A stretch of DNA of 64,000 bases from Rhynchonema sp. JSB1_4 (GCA_030248065.1 JASAMV010005429.1:62001-126000), one strand, 5' to 3'; shown: positions 37,201 to 54,622, counted from the first letter of the stretch. The notes: generated by a model not told the origin, from the sequence alone. Program-made: numbers and translations.

Positions 37201-38700
37201 GACGTGCACGTGCTCCAACGGTGCCACTGACTGCAGCACACAGCAGTGTCCCATACATGCGTGTCCGCCGGGCTACAAGGAACGCAACGTGCCAGGACAG
37301 TGCTGCCCGGAATGTGAAGAAGGTTGGAATGTGCATGGATATAGTATTTCTCAGGAGTTTAAAAATCACTGTAATTTTTTAACTTTGTATGTAGCTAAAT
37401 GTAATTCCACCATAATAAATCACAGATGACGCAAGCTGCACGGTGCAGCAGCATCAATACGACACGTTTGATGGCGTTTCGTACAATTTTGCCGGCTCCT
37501 GTCGTTACGTGCTCATGGAGACGTGCTACAAACGCAATTTTCAGTCATACAGGTGATAGTCCTTTTTTGCCGGCGTTTCTGCCATGAACCCGTCGTCTTA
37601 CCAAACATGGCTATTAGCATGCCCATTGGTGTCGTATTGCCTTATTTAATAAGTGCAATGTCGTAATAAGTGCAATGCAACACACAACACTTTGAGCTTG
37701 ATGCACAATTTTTCAAATGTTTCAGAATTGGCGAACTATCGAGCGTTCGCGTGATGGTACGTAATCGTCGTGCCAAGACAACAACCGGGCCAAACAGCAA
37801 CAACGCGATTCCAATGGACGCGATAGCGGAGACGGGCAAGTCCGTGTTGGTGCGACTGCATGATGCTGACACGAACAGGACCTACAGGATTGCCATGCTC
37901 AGGACAAAGGTTGGACACATTGCACACGACTTTGGATGACTAGGCACAAATGATGGGCATGATAATTCGCAATGCGTAAGCAATATGATGGTTAATATCA
38001 ACCATGACGTAAAATGATCTGTTTCTAAGGATATTCGTGGAGACTCACACAACTCGGGTCCCCAGTACAGTAATGTTTCAGCGCATCAAAATCAACTCAC
38101 GTCCGCTGCGTCGTTTGCCGCATCTCAAATTGGGCGTGTTCACACTGCAACGCGTTGGGCGCAAAGTGGTGCTGAGAGTGCAATCACCTGAAACGTTACG
38201 TTTGGAATGGGACGGTGCCGGATGGATACAGTTGACCGTCGATCGATCGCTGAGGGCACGATTGTGTGGTCTTTGTGGCAACTACAATCAGGAAGCGACG
38301 GACGACCTGGACATTTGGCCGCGGCCCGGCCGACTGCTTGGCGGTGACGGTCGGATGCAGCAACATTACAGTAATCTAGTCAGCGCAACGTCAGTCCATC
38401 GTGTCCTGCATTTCGCACAATCATGGAGAACTGGTGAGAACGGGGGGTGTCAAACACGCTGTTCATGCATGATATGAACTGTGGGATGAGTAATGTTTAC
38501 AGTATATCTTTTTTGACTCATTGAAAGACACAGTTGCGTCAAACGCCGCCACTTCAGGTTCATGGCGTAAATGCAGTGCGCGACGTGACCGTCTCTATCA
38601 TTTGGCGCGCAAACGCGAACGCAGAAAACGCAAACGTCAGCTGGCGGATGCCAGTCGGGTGGCTGGATGGCGTATGCTGAACCGTCGAATCGGACTGTGA
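34205..38700 (+). CDS. BMPER/crossveinless-2-like secreted BMP-binding protein (complete, about 664 residues)
   Basis: A secreted modulator of BMP signalling: VWC modules bind BMP ligands and the VWD part is used for anchorage or chordin contact in the known family. Exons: 34205-34328 (signal peptide, core VGWVVFIAVNVPLVAA), 35566-35666, 35774-36019, 36211-36307, 36385-36522, 36603-36724, 36813-36875, 36940-37083, 37169-37322, 37426-37552, 37726-37909, 38082-38433, 38558-38700, all in phase. There are five VWC modules, ending CCPKC, CCPVC, CCPQC, CCPFC and CCPEC, then one VWD domain (YDTFDGVSYNFAGSCRYVL ... RLCGLCGNYNQEATDDL). The layout and length match BMPER/Cv-2 (about 685 in vertebrates). 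The family's C-terminal TIL module is absent and is replaced by a basic stretch, RKRERRKRKRQ. AATAAA lies at 39098. Confidence 0.92.
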
Positions 38701-39117
38701 CTTGCTGATGTTTCATTCTCGTACTAAATAATGCTAGCCAACCAGGAACGTTGGCACCATCGCTTCTCACAGCATTGATATTTTTTGTGAATTTAGAGAC
38801 AAACGAGATTGGATAAAGTTGACCTAAAGAAGTATTACTTGAGCCAGCATCCAAAGTATACAGTTGATATTATAATTCTTATTAAGCTGTGTATTCTGAC
38901 AAGTTTTGCAATGAGTTACATGCACTATACTGACATGTGCAATGTTTTTTGTGCCTATGCATTGTGTGCATCTATGTCTTACTTGCTACCTTGGTACGTG
39001 GATCGTGTATAACCAAAATGCGACTTGAACTGAACATAAAATTGCACAACAAAGTGAATAACGTTTGAAACGACAGAGTGAGAAGTTAGATCATAGAAAT
39101 AAACATTCTAATGTCTC

Positions 39118-39872
39118 CTATCTTTCACCAGGCAGATCGGGCAGTTCTTGTTGAGGATTGTTCCAAACCGTCCAGTCGACCTCTTTCGGTGTCGCAGGCA
39201 GGTGGCCTTTGCGCGCTTTTTCATTTTCGGCCTGAAGCTGTCCTCAGGTAAAAAAAGACAAATAGAATTGAATGAACAGAACAGGCTGACCTGAAGTGCC
39301 AAATAATTTATCAAGGGCCAGTTGAGGCGTCCATTTTCGTTAAATAGGCCCAGCGTGATCGGGTAGGGCAGCAATCCGTTCAGAAACCGACCCCTGCCGG
39401 CATTACAGTGTGCCACCATTGGTTTAAGGTAAGATCAAACGGCGATTTAATCGGTTTTGAAATAATTTATTTTGATTAAAATCTGTTTTCATCATAAAAT
39501 TTGTCTAAGTCTCACAGTTAGGCAAGTTCAACTGCCAATGCTTGTGTTCATCTCAAAACTGTTGAGCTGTTCATCTCACACTGCAATGCCCGCAGCACGT
39601 GCGTAAATGTGCCCTATTTCCCTGAAAAGTGTGATCCAACGGGGCCGTCGGATTGTGTGACCGCTAGAGGGCTGGGTCGAAACCGTGGTTGCGCTCGATA
39701 GGGACTGTAGAATGGCGAATCGTGAGAATAGGACCCTGCCAATTGGGCGGTGCAGGGGGTTGTGATGGCGAGAAAGGCTGAAAAAGGCAAAATAAAGTTT
39801 GATGTCTGCGAATAGGGTGTGAACAAGTGTAATCTTACCAAGCAGCAGCTCGAATCGAAGCCGTTGGATCAT
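39118..39872 (-). CDS. Short secreted protein, gene model incomplete
   Basis: Exon 39839-39872 starts MIQRLRFELLL and joins in phase, across a GTAAGA...TTTTTCAG intron, to the exon beginning at 39777. This gives a convincing signal peptide (LLLAFLAITTPCTAQ). The exon continues SYSHDSPFYSPYRAQPRFR and either stops at 39614 (about 65 residues) or splices on. Further exons on the same strand are coding-like: about 39292-39406 (FLNGLLPYPITLGLFNENG, donor GTCAGC) and 39118-39231 (ARKGHLPATPKEVDWTVWN, stop at 39118). I could not fix the junction between the two halves: the acceptor near 39408 is weak. No family is recognised. It could be two genes, or one small secreted protein or peptide precursor. 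Confidence 0.5.
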
Positions 39873-40167
39873 GATTGTTCTGATTTTCTAGATTTTTGCT
39901 GAAAACAGCTTCAAGTGGTAAGTTTGACTTGAAGGCCGATCCCATGTACCTATACCTACAGGTATAGTGTACCTGCAAGAATCAACGTGAAACGGCATGA
40001 CATGTAATGTAATGTATTTCGTCAACACGCATCGATTTATAATTAGTTTTTTTACTCCGTCAACACGTAGTGCAACAAAATAAGGGCAGATGCGTATGCG
40101 CATTTTTTTTTACAAATCAATATCATCAAGCAGCACAATATTGTGGACAGGGAGTCAAACAAATCAT

Positions 40168-41970
40168 TCAATTCGGTATCTCAGGCAAATGTCCGGGCAA
40201 TTGGTCGTGTGGAATCGATGGGAAACTGATAGAATCGATTGGTGGATTGGCCAAGAATTGCTCGCGTTCAGATGCAGCCAGAAATGAACTCAGCTGATCG
40301 GCGTGTAGCTGCTGCTCGCGACGGGCCTGTGATGTTGACATGATATCAATCTGTTAATCAAACAGTGTTCAGATGCGTATTGAATTTTGACGAAGCACTA
40401 ACCTTTCCTTTGGATCAACAAGATCGTAATATACATCAACGGGTGCTATTCACAGACACAATCAATTGCTTTGAAAGTGCTTTGGACGATTATTATATAA
40501 AGTCGAGCTACGCGAGCACAAACTTTCCAAAATATTTTTGGGTTGATAAGTATAACTCCTGCACAGCCGCGTTGTGGCTCCTGTCACACGTGGCAAGGGT
40601 TTCGCTCGGTTGAGTATATGTTTTAGTCAACTCCAACGTGGATTTTTCATGTAAGCTATTTAACAAAGGTCAAGTATTTTTCTGCGGGGCCAGAGCTTGT
40701 GCTCGCACAGATTGACTTATACTACATAGAAATCGCCTGCAAACCAGGTAAATGAGCAATGCTAACGCATCAAAAACCATCATAAAGCTCGACTCGCTTC
40801 ATCAACCATCAGGGCACATACCTGTTCCCTCTCAGCGTCCCCAATTGCGTCCACGGGTGACAGTTGTTGTCCGTAATTGACGACTACATTTGATGTGTCC
40901 AGCACCAGTCCTCCGTTCAACGGGAATCGAACGCCGAGTCCGTTGCGATCGACCGGGATCGGGAAATCCAGCTCACCAGCGAAACCGGCGTTGTTGCCCG
41001 AGTTGACCTGATGTTTCACAATGTGACGTGATCTGCCTGATTTAGCAAGACAAACAAGTTTGAGAAGCAACGCACCTCGGCGCCAACACCGACGTTTGCA
41101 ACGAACGGATTGCAGAACGGTGGTTTACATCTGAGCGGTTTATAGTCGCCGGGTAATGTGACAACCGGCAAGTTCGGGGCAGCAGCTGCATATGCAAAAG
41201 AAAATGTTATTTTGGTAAGAAGTTGCTTCGTCTGAATTCTAACTGATTGGAAACACTCACCACGCGCAGCGAGGAACTCCGGACTCTGGGCCAACTTTGC
41301 CAGCGAACCGTGATTGAGATTCAATGGATTTAATGGATTGATCAGATGGCCGTAGCCAACCTGAGTAAGAAAAAAGATTTTCTACCAGTGTTTGTTCTTT
41401 TTTGCAATCCAAACAGTGTTCATACCTCGACAGGTGTGAGGAATGTTTCAACTTTTCCCTTCAGATCGAAAAGCCCCCATCCGGGAATTGGCACGTTGAT
41501 GAACCCATCGAAGATGTTGTCGTCGGCTGGATTCACCACAACGCCGTTGGTGAATGTGTGCACAAATGGGAATACTGAAACATCACATTGTGTGACATTG
41601 GTGCTTTCTTCGATTTATGACTTCCAACCCGGCAATTGGTTTACGTTTACGGCAGCGATATCAACCTCGGTCGTTATCACATAACCATTGATGGACAAGG
41701 GCGATTGTCTAATTGAGTTCTTTGGTTTCTTACTGTATGCGCACCTGGCGAGTACCCGGATCCACTTCTACCCGGCAACGGTGCTTCAATCTGAGGCAAC
41801 ACGTAATCCTGTCTGTTTGACTGACGTTTCACACGACGCAGCGCCCGGCCATCTGATCATGGGAAAAATCGATACTTGTTGAATAACGATAAAATTATGA
41901 CAAACCACTGGTATGTACCTGTCAAGCCAAGTAACGCGAATAAGCACACCACTGTCTCCCTCCAAATCAT
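40168..41970 (-). CDS. Unrecognised secreted protein with RRVKRQ propeptide site and CKPPFCNP motif
   Basis: Eight exons on the minus strand: 41919-41970, 41756-41852, 41629-41708, 41426-41574, 41261-41360, 41076-41185, 40822-41007, 40168-40350. They join in phase into 318 residues. It starts with a signal peptide (MIWRETVVCLFALLGLTG), then LRRVKRQ, a likely furin-type cleavage site at about residues 21-28. The body is Pro/Asn/Val-rich with INVPIPGWGLFDLKG, LINPLNPLNLNHGS, LRCKPPFCNPFVANVGVGAE and FPIPVDRNGLGVRFPLNGG, and the tail has QLSSFLAASEREQF. The junction to the last exon is the least certain (a TAACAG or CACAG acceptor would both keep phase). I know no domain for it. The style resembles secreted proteins of unknown function in nematodes. 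Confidence 0.75.
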
Positions 41971-42540
41971 CTTGCAACTCGTGAATAAGTTTCACAGCCG
42001 ATCGATTTTCGAATTTCAGTCAATTTTGCTAGCGAACAACGCTGGTTATGCCAACGTAGTTTTGTTTAAAAAAATTATTCACATTTATCCGCTCCGGTGG
42101 TGTATGCGAAAACTGGGTACGAACAGTATTGTCTGGATTGAAAAAATGTGGGTGCAGTTTCAGCGCACAATGTATCGTACTCTATGTGCATAAAAGTCAA
42201 ATTTTTTTGTTCAGTTCATCATTTTTATCCAGCAGTTGCCTTGTTTTGGGTTTATTACACAACATTTGCATGACAAGATTAGGTCGTGACATCATAGAAT
42301 TGTCATTCTGGTCTTAAGAAAAAAATGTGATCTTTAAGTGATGTTTACAAAGTTTTGCATTTTGTAATTTAGAACTGGGGTCAATCAGTGCGCATGGATG
42401 TCGTTGCGTAATACAATTGTGAATACAAATAAAGTTTCATGATCAGATTATTTTCACTTTTACACAAATGCGTCAACATCAACATCAAACGAAAATAAAG
42501 TTGTAAAAAGTTAAGTGCGCAGAATTTTCAAAATAGAGCA

Positions 42541-47725
<5,185 letters not shown>

Positions 47726-48250
47726 GATTCACGAAAATATTTGGATTAAAAATACATTTGGAAGAAAATATAATTTGATTTCGACCAGAGCATGCACACA
47801 ACCTATGCGAATGAAAATTGCGCAGAAACAAGCAAGGTGATGCAACTTGCAAGCACAGTGCAATGGCCGTGCGTCAACTTTACAACACAAATCACTCAAC
47901 ACCCGCTATGTGCGTGCACCACGTTTTCCATGAACGCTGACTGGCGTTACGATACAATTTGTATTATACAAATAAATATTTTCAGTGAGAAGTGCTGACA
48001 ACGTGCACTTGCAGCAACGCTTGTTGGAGTGATTGCTTTGTGGAGTCAAAAGCCCTTGTTTGTGGTTGATTGTGGTATATTTTTATCGATTTTGCATTGT
48101 GCAACGGATACCGTACGAACACCTTTGGACTGGGCGTTTTATTGTTGCTCCACACATCGACAAAGTCACGCTGATAGGAGACCATTGCAATGGAAATAAG
48201 CAAGTATGTAATTAAACAACAAGAGAGAAAACAAAAAAGTAACCATTTCA

Positions 48251-51200
48251 TTATAACCGAAGCAGTATAACGTATTGGGCAATCATAGGCACACAGACAC
48301 TTATGAAAATCTTGAGCTGGAAGAGAACGTCATTACTTCTGGTCGATGATTCAGCGCCGCCTGTGCTTGTCTTCACGCTCATTATCGCTGCTTTGGCTGC
48401 AACAAATTGGTCTTAATTTTATTCACATAGGTTTCTGGTTTTGTTTTGAATACCTATCCACAATTTTTAGAATCTTCAATTTGAACGCAACTAACCAGGC
48501 ATGCTGAACTGATAGCTGGCAAAGAAGCCGGTGGCGTCGAATATGGCGTTGGCATGGAAGACCATCCTGAAATAGTTGGATTCGGATTCAATCGGCTGAT
48601 ATTTCATCGGCGTTTCGGTGCCGCAGAATCGTTTGTTGGTTCGGTCCTCGGTTTGATAGTTGCTGAATATGATGTAGTCGGACTGCGTGTCGTTGTGGCA
48701 ACTGTAAGGCGACATTCATTGTTGGAATGAAATCATATCCGCGAAATGTATGGTAACGATGCTCTACCATCTACCAAGTCGGGTTGCTATAGGAACTGAA
48801 TGAGCTTCGAATGTGTAGTGCTTTGAGCTGTTGTGTGATTTTGAGCTTTGGCTTGCTCAAATTGCGTCAAGATGAACTTTCTTGGAATTCGGTTAAACAT
48901 GTGCAAAGTGCAGGATCTCGGAGCTGTAGGCGAACGATTCCTAACCCAACCGAAAATACGTCTGATGTGGCTATGTATGCCGCGCATGCTATTGAACACG
49001 GGAATCACTCGAGTTTCAATCAGAAACGCGAAAAATCCACTCACTGTTTATATCCTTCGACATCGAAGTAAGTGAAGTGAATTCGGACTTTTTCGCCGGT
49101 TTTGCCGTGAAATTCGTAATGACAATCAGTCTGTCGAGGGTAGTAACCCGGATAATTGGGCGAATAGAGAGAGCCATTGGTGGCCACCGAACTGTTGAAC
49201 TCGAAACCACACGCTGCAACAGAATGGCTGATTTGGGGCTGAAGTCATTTGTTGAACACACATAAACTTACGATGTTTCGGGTCTCGAACGAGGCCCTTG
49301 ATGCCGAAGTTCGTCACGAAACGATATGTGAATTTGTAGCGATAGAAACTGCCGGTGTGACGGATGACCGCTGGAGATTTGAAGACAAAATCCAGCTGAA
49401 AAGAGGATCTGATTTAGAGAAAACTGACAACGTGGCGGTTGAAGAAACGCGTACCGTGAGATAGTTTTCACTGGACATCAACTGCGGCGGGGTGTTGTTG
49501 CCACAGAAGGTGTCGATTTCGGATAGTCGATCACCAATCATCACATATGCGATCATGTGATCGTTCTCGCCTCGACATCTGCATTCATTATGTAAGACTT
49601 GTAGGGTGCAGACGTTAAAACCTCAAACATCACTTTCATCGATAGAAATCTAACAGAAACGGCGGCATGCCCTACCTTTGTCTTCCAGCATGTTCGTTGT
49701 GGTCGGCTTGATCAGACGGTAAGAACATGTTGAACTCGTGAAATATGATCTGGACTCGCTCGGAGTCTTTCGATCGGAAACTGAAATGATGTGCAAAATA
49801 ACTGAAACAATTGAGGTATTCTTTAGAAATATCCGTGACCGACCTGTAGGTGCACTTTTTGTCCGACACATAACTGGCCGGATACCCTGGGCTCGTGATC
49901 TGTCCACCGTAGTCACCAGCGGTGCTGCTGTGGTATTCGTTGCAATCGTCGTCTGAAAGGCAGCTTGATCTTAAAAGGTCATGCGGGATCGATGTTTAAA
50001 GTTTACAGATATCGCTACCTAATACCTAATGTACATGCTAAAACTCCTGCGTGTGCCGACCTATATGTAGCCATGGCTAGGTGTCTGAGAACGTTGATTT
50101 CGGACTCCAATAATACGTACAATCCAAGAATAACGCGACTTGTATTTGCTCTTCAGGCCCCATTCATGTACACCAACCATAATCGGGTTCGACAAATTCT
50201 TTGACTTTCATGCGACCCCTTGTTCGCTGATTAGAACCTCGTCTAGCAGCCCCAACGGTGGATGCATGTTGATGCTGAGCGACACACGAACTCAGCAATG
50301 CAAGTGGGCCAATAAGTAGCACGGATTGTAAGCGCATAATGTTGTTTCGTCTGTTGCAATTGACAATCTACTCAATAGGCAATCGGTTTACGTTTGCAGG
50401 AAGACTGCACACCAGCAGCACAACGGCAAAAAAATCGAGAAGGCAACGCCCATGGTCTATACCTAACGAAACATCGACAAGCTAAAAACACCGATGTCAT
50501 TTGGTGGACAAAAGTAATCAACTCCGGGAACGTTCGACACAGCGCAGACGTGACAGTCACAGATCTTGCGGATGGGACTTTTGGGAAATTATCTAACAAT
50601 TATATGGTTGTTGTTGGAGCTGAATCCAGCTCAGTGAGATCCTTTAAACTGGTTTCGGTTCCTGAACTTGGACCCTGGACAAACAAAGGAACAAGAGATG
50701 ACAGCCACAAATTATGTGAGCTTTTGGAAATCCATGATCTGCATTTTGTTTCTGCTTGCGTGCTATCCTGAGGGAATTTTAGAGAACCTCGGTGCAAACA
50801 TGCTTTGAAATGAGTTTTCTGTGAGAACCAACTGACACCATGATAGAAGGACTATGGTGGGGCACAAAAGTTAAATCAATACCAGTTGGAGCCAGCTAAA
50901 TGCAAATGTAATATACATACATTAGATGAGTTCATTGTACGATGTTGCTGAACGCAAATCCTACATACGGTGTAGGCATCTCAACTACCGCATAGAATAT
51001 CTCGTCCAAGTTTGTAAGGTCGCTCGCAACAGCCTTCTGAGCACAAAAGAATACGGAAAACGGAACAGCGAAAAAGCGAACCGAAAACCATGATTGAAGT
51101 ATCCACTCGGTCATGAAGCTAATGAACCGAGTTATCAGAAATAACCAGTTTCTTGCTATGGCTATGGCCCTATGTGCTTCGATTGAATATAATCATTGCA

Positions 51201-54200
51201 CCAAAATTTTTAACACATAACAGTATGTACACGAACTTAACCATGTTAGTCAATTAGTAGACATACTGGGTTTCAAACGCCTAGGATGACATTGAATGAA
51301 GGAACGTTAGCTAGGCAGAGGACACGTAAACAGCACCACTGGAAAAGGTACACATCGCGCTTGCAAGCCTTACATTATAAGTTGACATAGCGTAACATCA
51401 AGACATTATTTCTGAGTTTGCTTGGTTGGTCAGCCAAAATATTTTCGGGTTCCTGGTTCGACGCATATACCATGCACATGCTGCCAGCCATGCACTGCTA
51501 ACGTGAAATCATGTGTAACACACGTGTGGAAAAGGACAGAGTGTGCAAAGATGTACGCCTGCTTGGCTGAGTGGTGAAAATCTAATTTTTCAGACTGCTA
51601 TACCTTGGTGCCTTATGCCTACCTACAGACACTGTACGTCACTCTTGGTCTTGACTCACATTACACGCGCGGAGTCTGCATGGGTCCATAAAAAGGGAAA
51701 GAGCAGACTGGCCAATGAAAGTGGTCGAAATGTTCACGACCACGTTGCATACACGTACACATGTGTGTATGTAGCTACAAGATCATGCAATGCTCCAAAA
51801 CGAAGAGGACTGAACGCCTTTATCAATGTTCTTATTAGCCGATCACGAAGCGGAAAGTAGTGGCTAATGCAGCCAGTTCATTATGCCGCCCATGAAGTAA
51901 ATACATAAAGGGTGATATTTTTGAAACGGTGTAAAGGTCAGTTGGGTGTAAAGGTCGGTCGAAAGCTCGGTGTGAGAAAGTTCAGTGTAAGCTCGGCGTA
52001 AGCTTGAAACATTGCACGCTGAGCAAGCAGCAGACGCGCGTTTCTAAACGAATGGTCAACTTTGACAGTCTGCTGTGCTAATGTAGATCGTTTGTTTGCA
52101 ATCTAGTTCATTTAAGCTGGTTGCAGAAACGTTTTAAAGGAATATTTTTAAGTTGCCTGACATTCCGCCGTGAGGCTATTGAGAAATTGAACATTCACTG
52201 ACGGCGGTACCAAAAAAATTGATGCCGCTAACTGATCGCAGCACGAATTCAAAACGGCTCCATAAAAGGTCACGAAATTTATAAATATCGTTTAAAAACG
52301 CTTGTGCAACCAGCCTAAGCAAACAATATTGCAAACAGACGATTTACACTTGCACAGCAGACTGTCAAAGTTAACCTTTCGTTTAGAAACGCGCGTCTGC
52401 TGCTGGCTCAGCGTGCACTGTTTGAAGCTTACACTGAACTTTTTCACACCGAGCTTTCCACCGACCCTTACACCCAACTGACCTTTACACCGTTTCAAAA
52501 ATATCACCCTATAGTCAAATTACACAAGCGCGGGTTCTGAGTTTTTGTCGTGTGGAACATTGACAGCTGTGCTGAGGCCGACTTGGGATTGTGCGATGGC
52601 AAAGGTTTGGAATGGCGCCCTCGACTCAGCAAGTGCTTTTGTAACAGCCACAGCCGTGTTTGAGCATTTGTCTGGTGAATCTCATCTCAACAGAGGCACA
52701 GAGCTGGTGTTCGCGTGTGCTACGCAGTGTGCTCTTAGTTTCACTATGTTTTACTTCAAAAAACCACTTGTCAAGTAAAACGTCAAGGCTTACATTTGCC
52801 GGGGGATGGCAACGCAGTCGCACCACTTGGCAGGGTTGGTCGCATCATTGATGGGTGTTGTCCGAACGTGTTTGTCTGACTGATGAAGCGGTACTCGGCC
52901 AGAAAACCGCGACCCTGACACATGAATGTGGGTTTAAATAAATTTAATGGATAAAAATCAGTAAAAAAACATTAGCAAATGGAAATGGAAATCGATTGCT
53001 CACAGTTCGGTCATCGTTTTTTTCACCGAAGAATTGTACAATGGCAACGGGGGTGGATGTGCGAACGGTGGCCAATGGGGCATTGGAACAGATTCGACGT
53101 AGAATTACCTGGCAATTAAGTATACCGTACATATAAGGTCTATAGGAACTGGAAGCAATGCAATGCTCAGATGTGGTGCGAAATGTAACCTGTTGCATGC
53201 CTCGTTCACTAGATGCATTCCCGTTGGTTTCGTATCGCTCAAAGATCTTTACTTCGGTCCCATTGTGCTTGCAGCTGGAAACGAATCCAGGTATTAAAGG
53301 GAACAACATCGAAACACAAATTATGTGGTGCAAGCATAATTTAGCACGAACTGTCCGTCGACGAGTGGGAAATCGATTTCGACCATTTTGATCTCAACAA
53401 TTTCGCCAGGTCTGGCCCTGATCAGCCAGTTGCATCGTGTCTGCGACGGGTAGTAATAGGGGTAATCGGGCGACGATATTCGACCACGTCGATGTTCGGA
53501 AGTTGATCGGATAACGTACGTGCACTGATTGGTGGCCACACGCGTGCCAATCGTCTCGAAATCAACTGAAATCCAGTAAACGTTCATCTAAAGTCGTTTC
53601 GTCTGATTTCCTTAGAATGCCCTTAGAACATTGCTGCACTCAGTACATTGTGACTTCACTATGTGCACTGCTTGTGGTGGCACTGCCCTCGCTAGACATG
53701 TATAGCTGTGACGAAACCCTGTTTATGAGTTTGCACGCAGGGATGTTACAGCCCAGCTTGTATCTGCTGGGCAAATTTGCCAGAGGCGTTCGCACTGGCG
53801 AGCCATGGCACCTCGGCCTGTCTGTGAAAGCAGGGCGAAACAGACGAACATTACTGCACCCAGTACTTAAATGACTAACACCGAAATTATTACCTTTATT
53901 CAGGAACCGATAGGTGCCAATGAATCCCTGATTGGTGCTGAGATCCTGTTCACTGTCCGAATGAAACTCGATCACCAACGCGCTGCTGCGTGAGTAGAAC
54001 TTTTGATTCTGGCGAATCTCGCGTCCGCAGAATTCGTTCTGCCATTTCGACTTTTCGTTGACGGCTGCCATGTCGAGGTCTTGGAAGATGCGCACAAAGT
54101 CGAAACATCTGTGAACAGCAATGTTAGGCGGGTATGTGTCCGATAGAGTGGATCACAAGGTAATCTAGTGGACAACTTACAATTGCAACAACCCTTTAAC

Positions 54201-54622
54201 ACCGCCTGTTTTTTGTGGCAGTCAGAATGACGACAGTTACATAAGATGTACAGTAAACATGACGAACTTGTTATTTGACGCGCGTGGCTGGAGTGCGAAC
54301 ACATGGAATTCTATCTCAATGATTTCGCCGGGTCGACCAACGAACGAATACAACAGACACGATATGTCACTGTCGTAGGGCGACGGGAAGTTGGGCGATG
54401 CAAACGTGCCGTTGGTGCGCTCCGCTTGGAAACCATCGTAGGTCAGACACACGCAGCCTGCAAATCACCACATCGAGACTGTATTGAAATAATTACTCAA
54501 ATCGACAATAGCTACCTAATTAAGAAAGGTCTTTGTGGATGCTGACCTGGATTCACCGCTGTCGTCGTCAGCAGTCCAGCATCGAGCGATACCGTCGCCA
54601 ACGTTGCGATGTACAGCAACAT
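48251..54622 (-). CDS. SOL-1-like protein with four CUB domains (about 662 residues)
   Basis: Exons (minus): 54547-54622 (signal-like [18 protein letters not shown]), 54268-54457, 53894-54108, 53352-53565, 53190-53274, 53004-53108, 52794-52914, then after a 2.8 kb intron 49844-49952, 49676-49780, 49455-49578, 49272-49395, 49045-49213, 48496-48701, 48251-48396. All are in phase. Four CUB domains: residues about 27-160 ([19 protein letters not shown]), 172-310 ([19 protein letters not shown]), 338-470 ([19 protein letters not shown]) and 491-612 ([19 protein letters not shown]). The C-terminus is hydrophobic ([17 protein letters not shown]) and ends two residues later, so it is a GPI signal or a tail-less membrane anchor. 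Four CUBs plus an anchor is the layout of C. elegans SOL-1, an AMPA-type glutamate receptor auxiliary protein. Alternatively these are two tandem two-CUB genes, the second starting at 50337. Confidence 0.82.
50238..50337 (-). CDS. Possible alternative first exon with signal peptide for CUB domains 3-4
   Basis: A 100-bp exon reads [21 protein letters not shown] and on to ARRG, a typical signal peptide with a plausible cleavage site. With a GTTCTA donor it joins in phase to the CUB3 exon at 49952, giving a 360-residue secreted or anchored protein with CUB3, CUB4 and the hydrophobic C-terminus. It lies in the intron that otherwise links CUB2 to CUB3. It may be an alternative promoter or show that this is a separate gene. 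The donor is weaker than its neighbours. Confidence 0.5.
51909..52510. mobile_element. Foldback MITE with long inverted arms
   Basis: A 602-bp element whose two arms of roughly 200 bases are near-perfect inverted copies: the left begins AGGGTGATATTTTTGAAACG and the right ends with its complement. Shared blocks include AAAGGTCAGTTGGGTGTAAAG, GAGCAAGCAGCAGACGCGCG (left) and their mirror near 52350-52500. The flanks suggest a TA or ATA duplication but are not clear. It has no coding capacity and sits in the long intron of the CUB gene. Confidence 0.85.
53644..53840 (+). repeat. Dispersed repeat, copy 1 (in a CUB-gene intron)
   Basis: A stretch with CATTGTGACTTCACTATGTG, TGTTTATGAGTTTGC, GATGTTACAGCCCAGC, GCAAATTTGCCAG, GGCGTTCGCACTG and CTCGG.CTGTCTGTGAA recurs in the same order and orientation at 63818-64000. 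The copies differ by substitutions and short indels. It lies inside the intron 53566-53893. The class is not known. Confidence 0.85.

Noticed and set aside
40360..40440. Minus-strand frame reading APVDVYYDLVDPKER between splice-like sites
   Set aside because: Its 43-nt length breaks the phase of the secreted-protein gene at the last exon, so it was left out. It could be an alternative exon.
47982..48253. ORF starting [12 protein letters not shown], overlapping the CUB gene stop
   Set aside because: It looks like a signal peptide at first, but it overlaps the stop of the CUB gene, has no onward splice in phase to the STRA6-like exons, and the rest has no coding character. Most likely 3' UTR.
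51440..51575. TGGCTGAGTGG near 51563 and GGTTCGA near 51452
   Set aside because: They look like A and B boxes but are in the wrong order for a tRNA or SINE.
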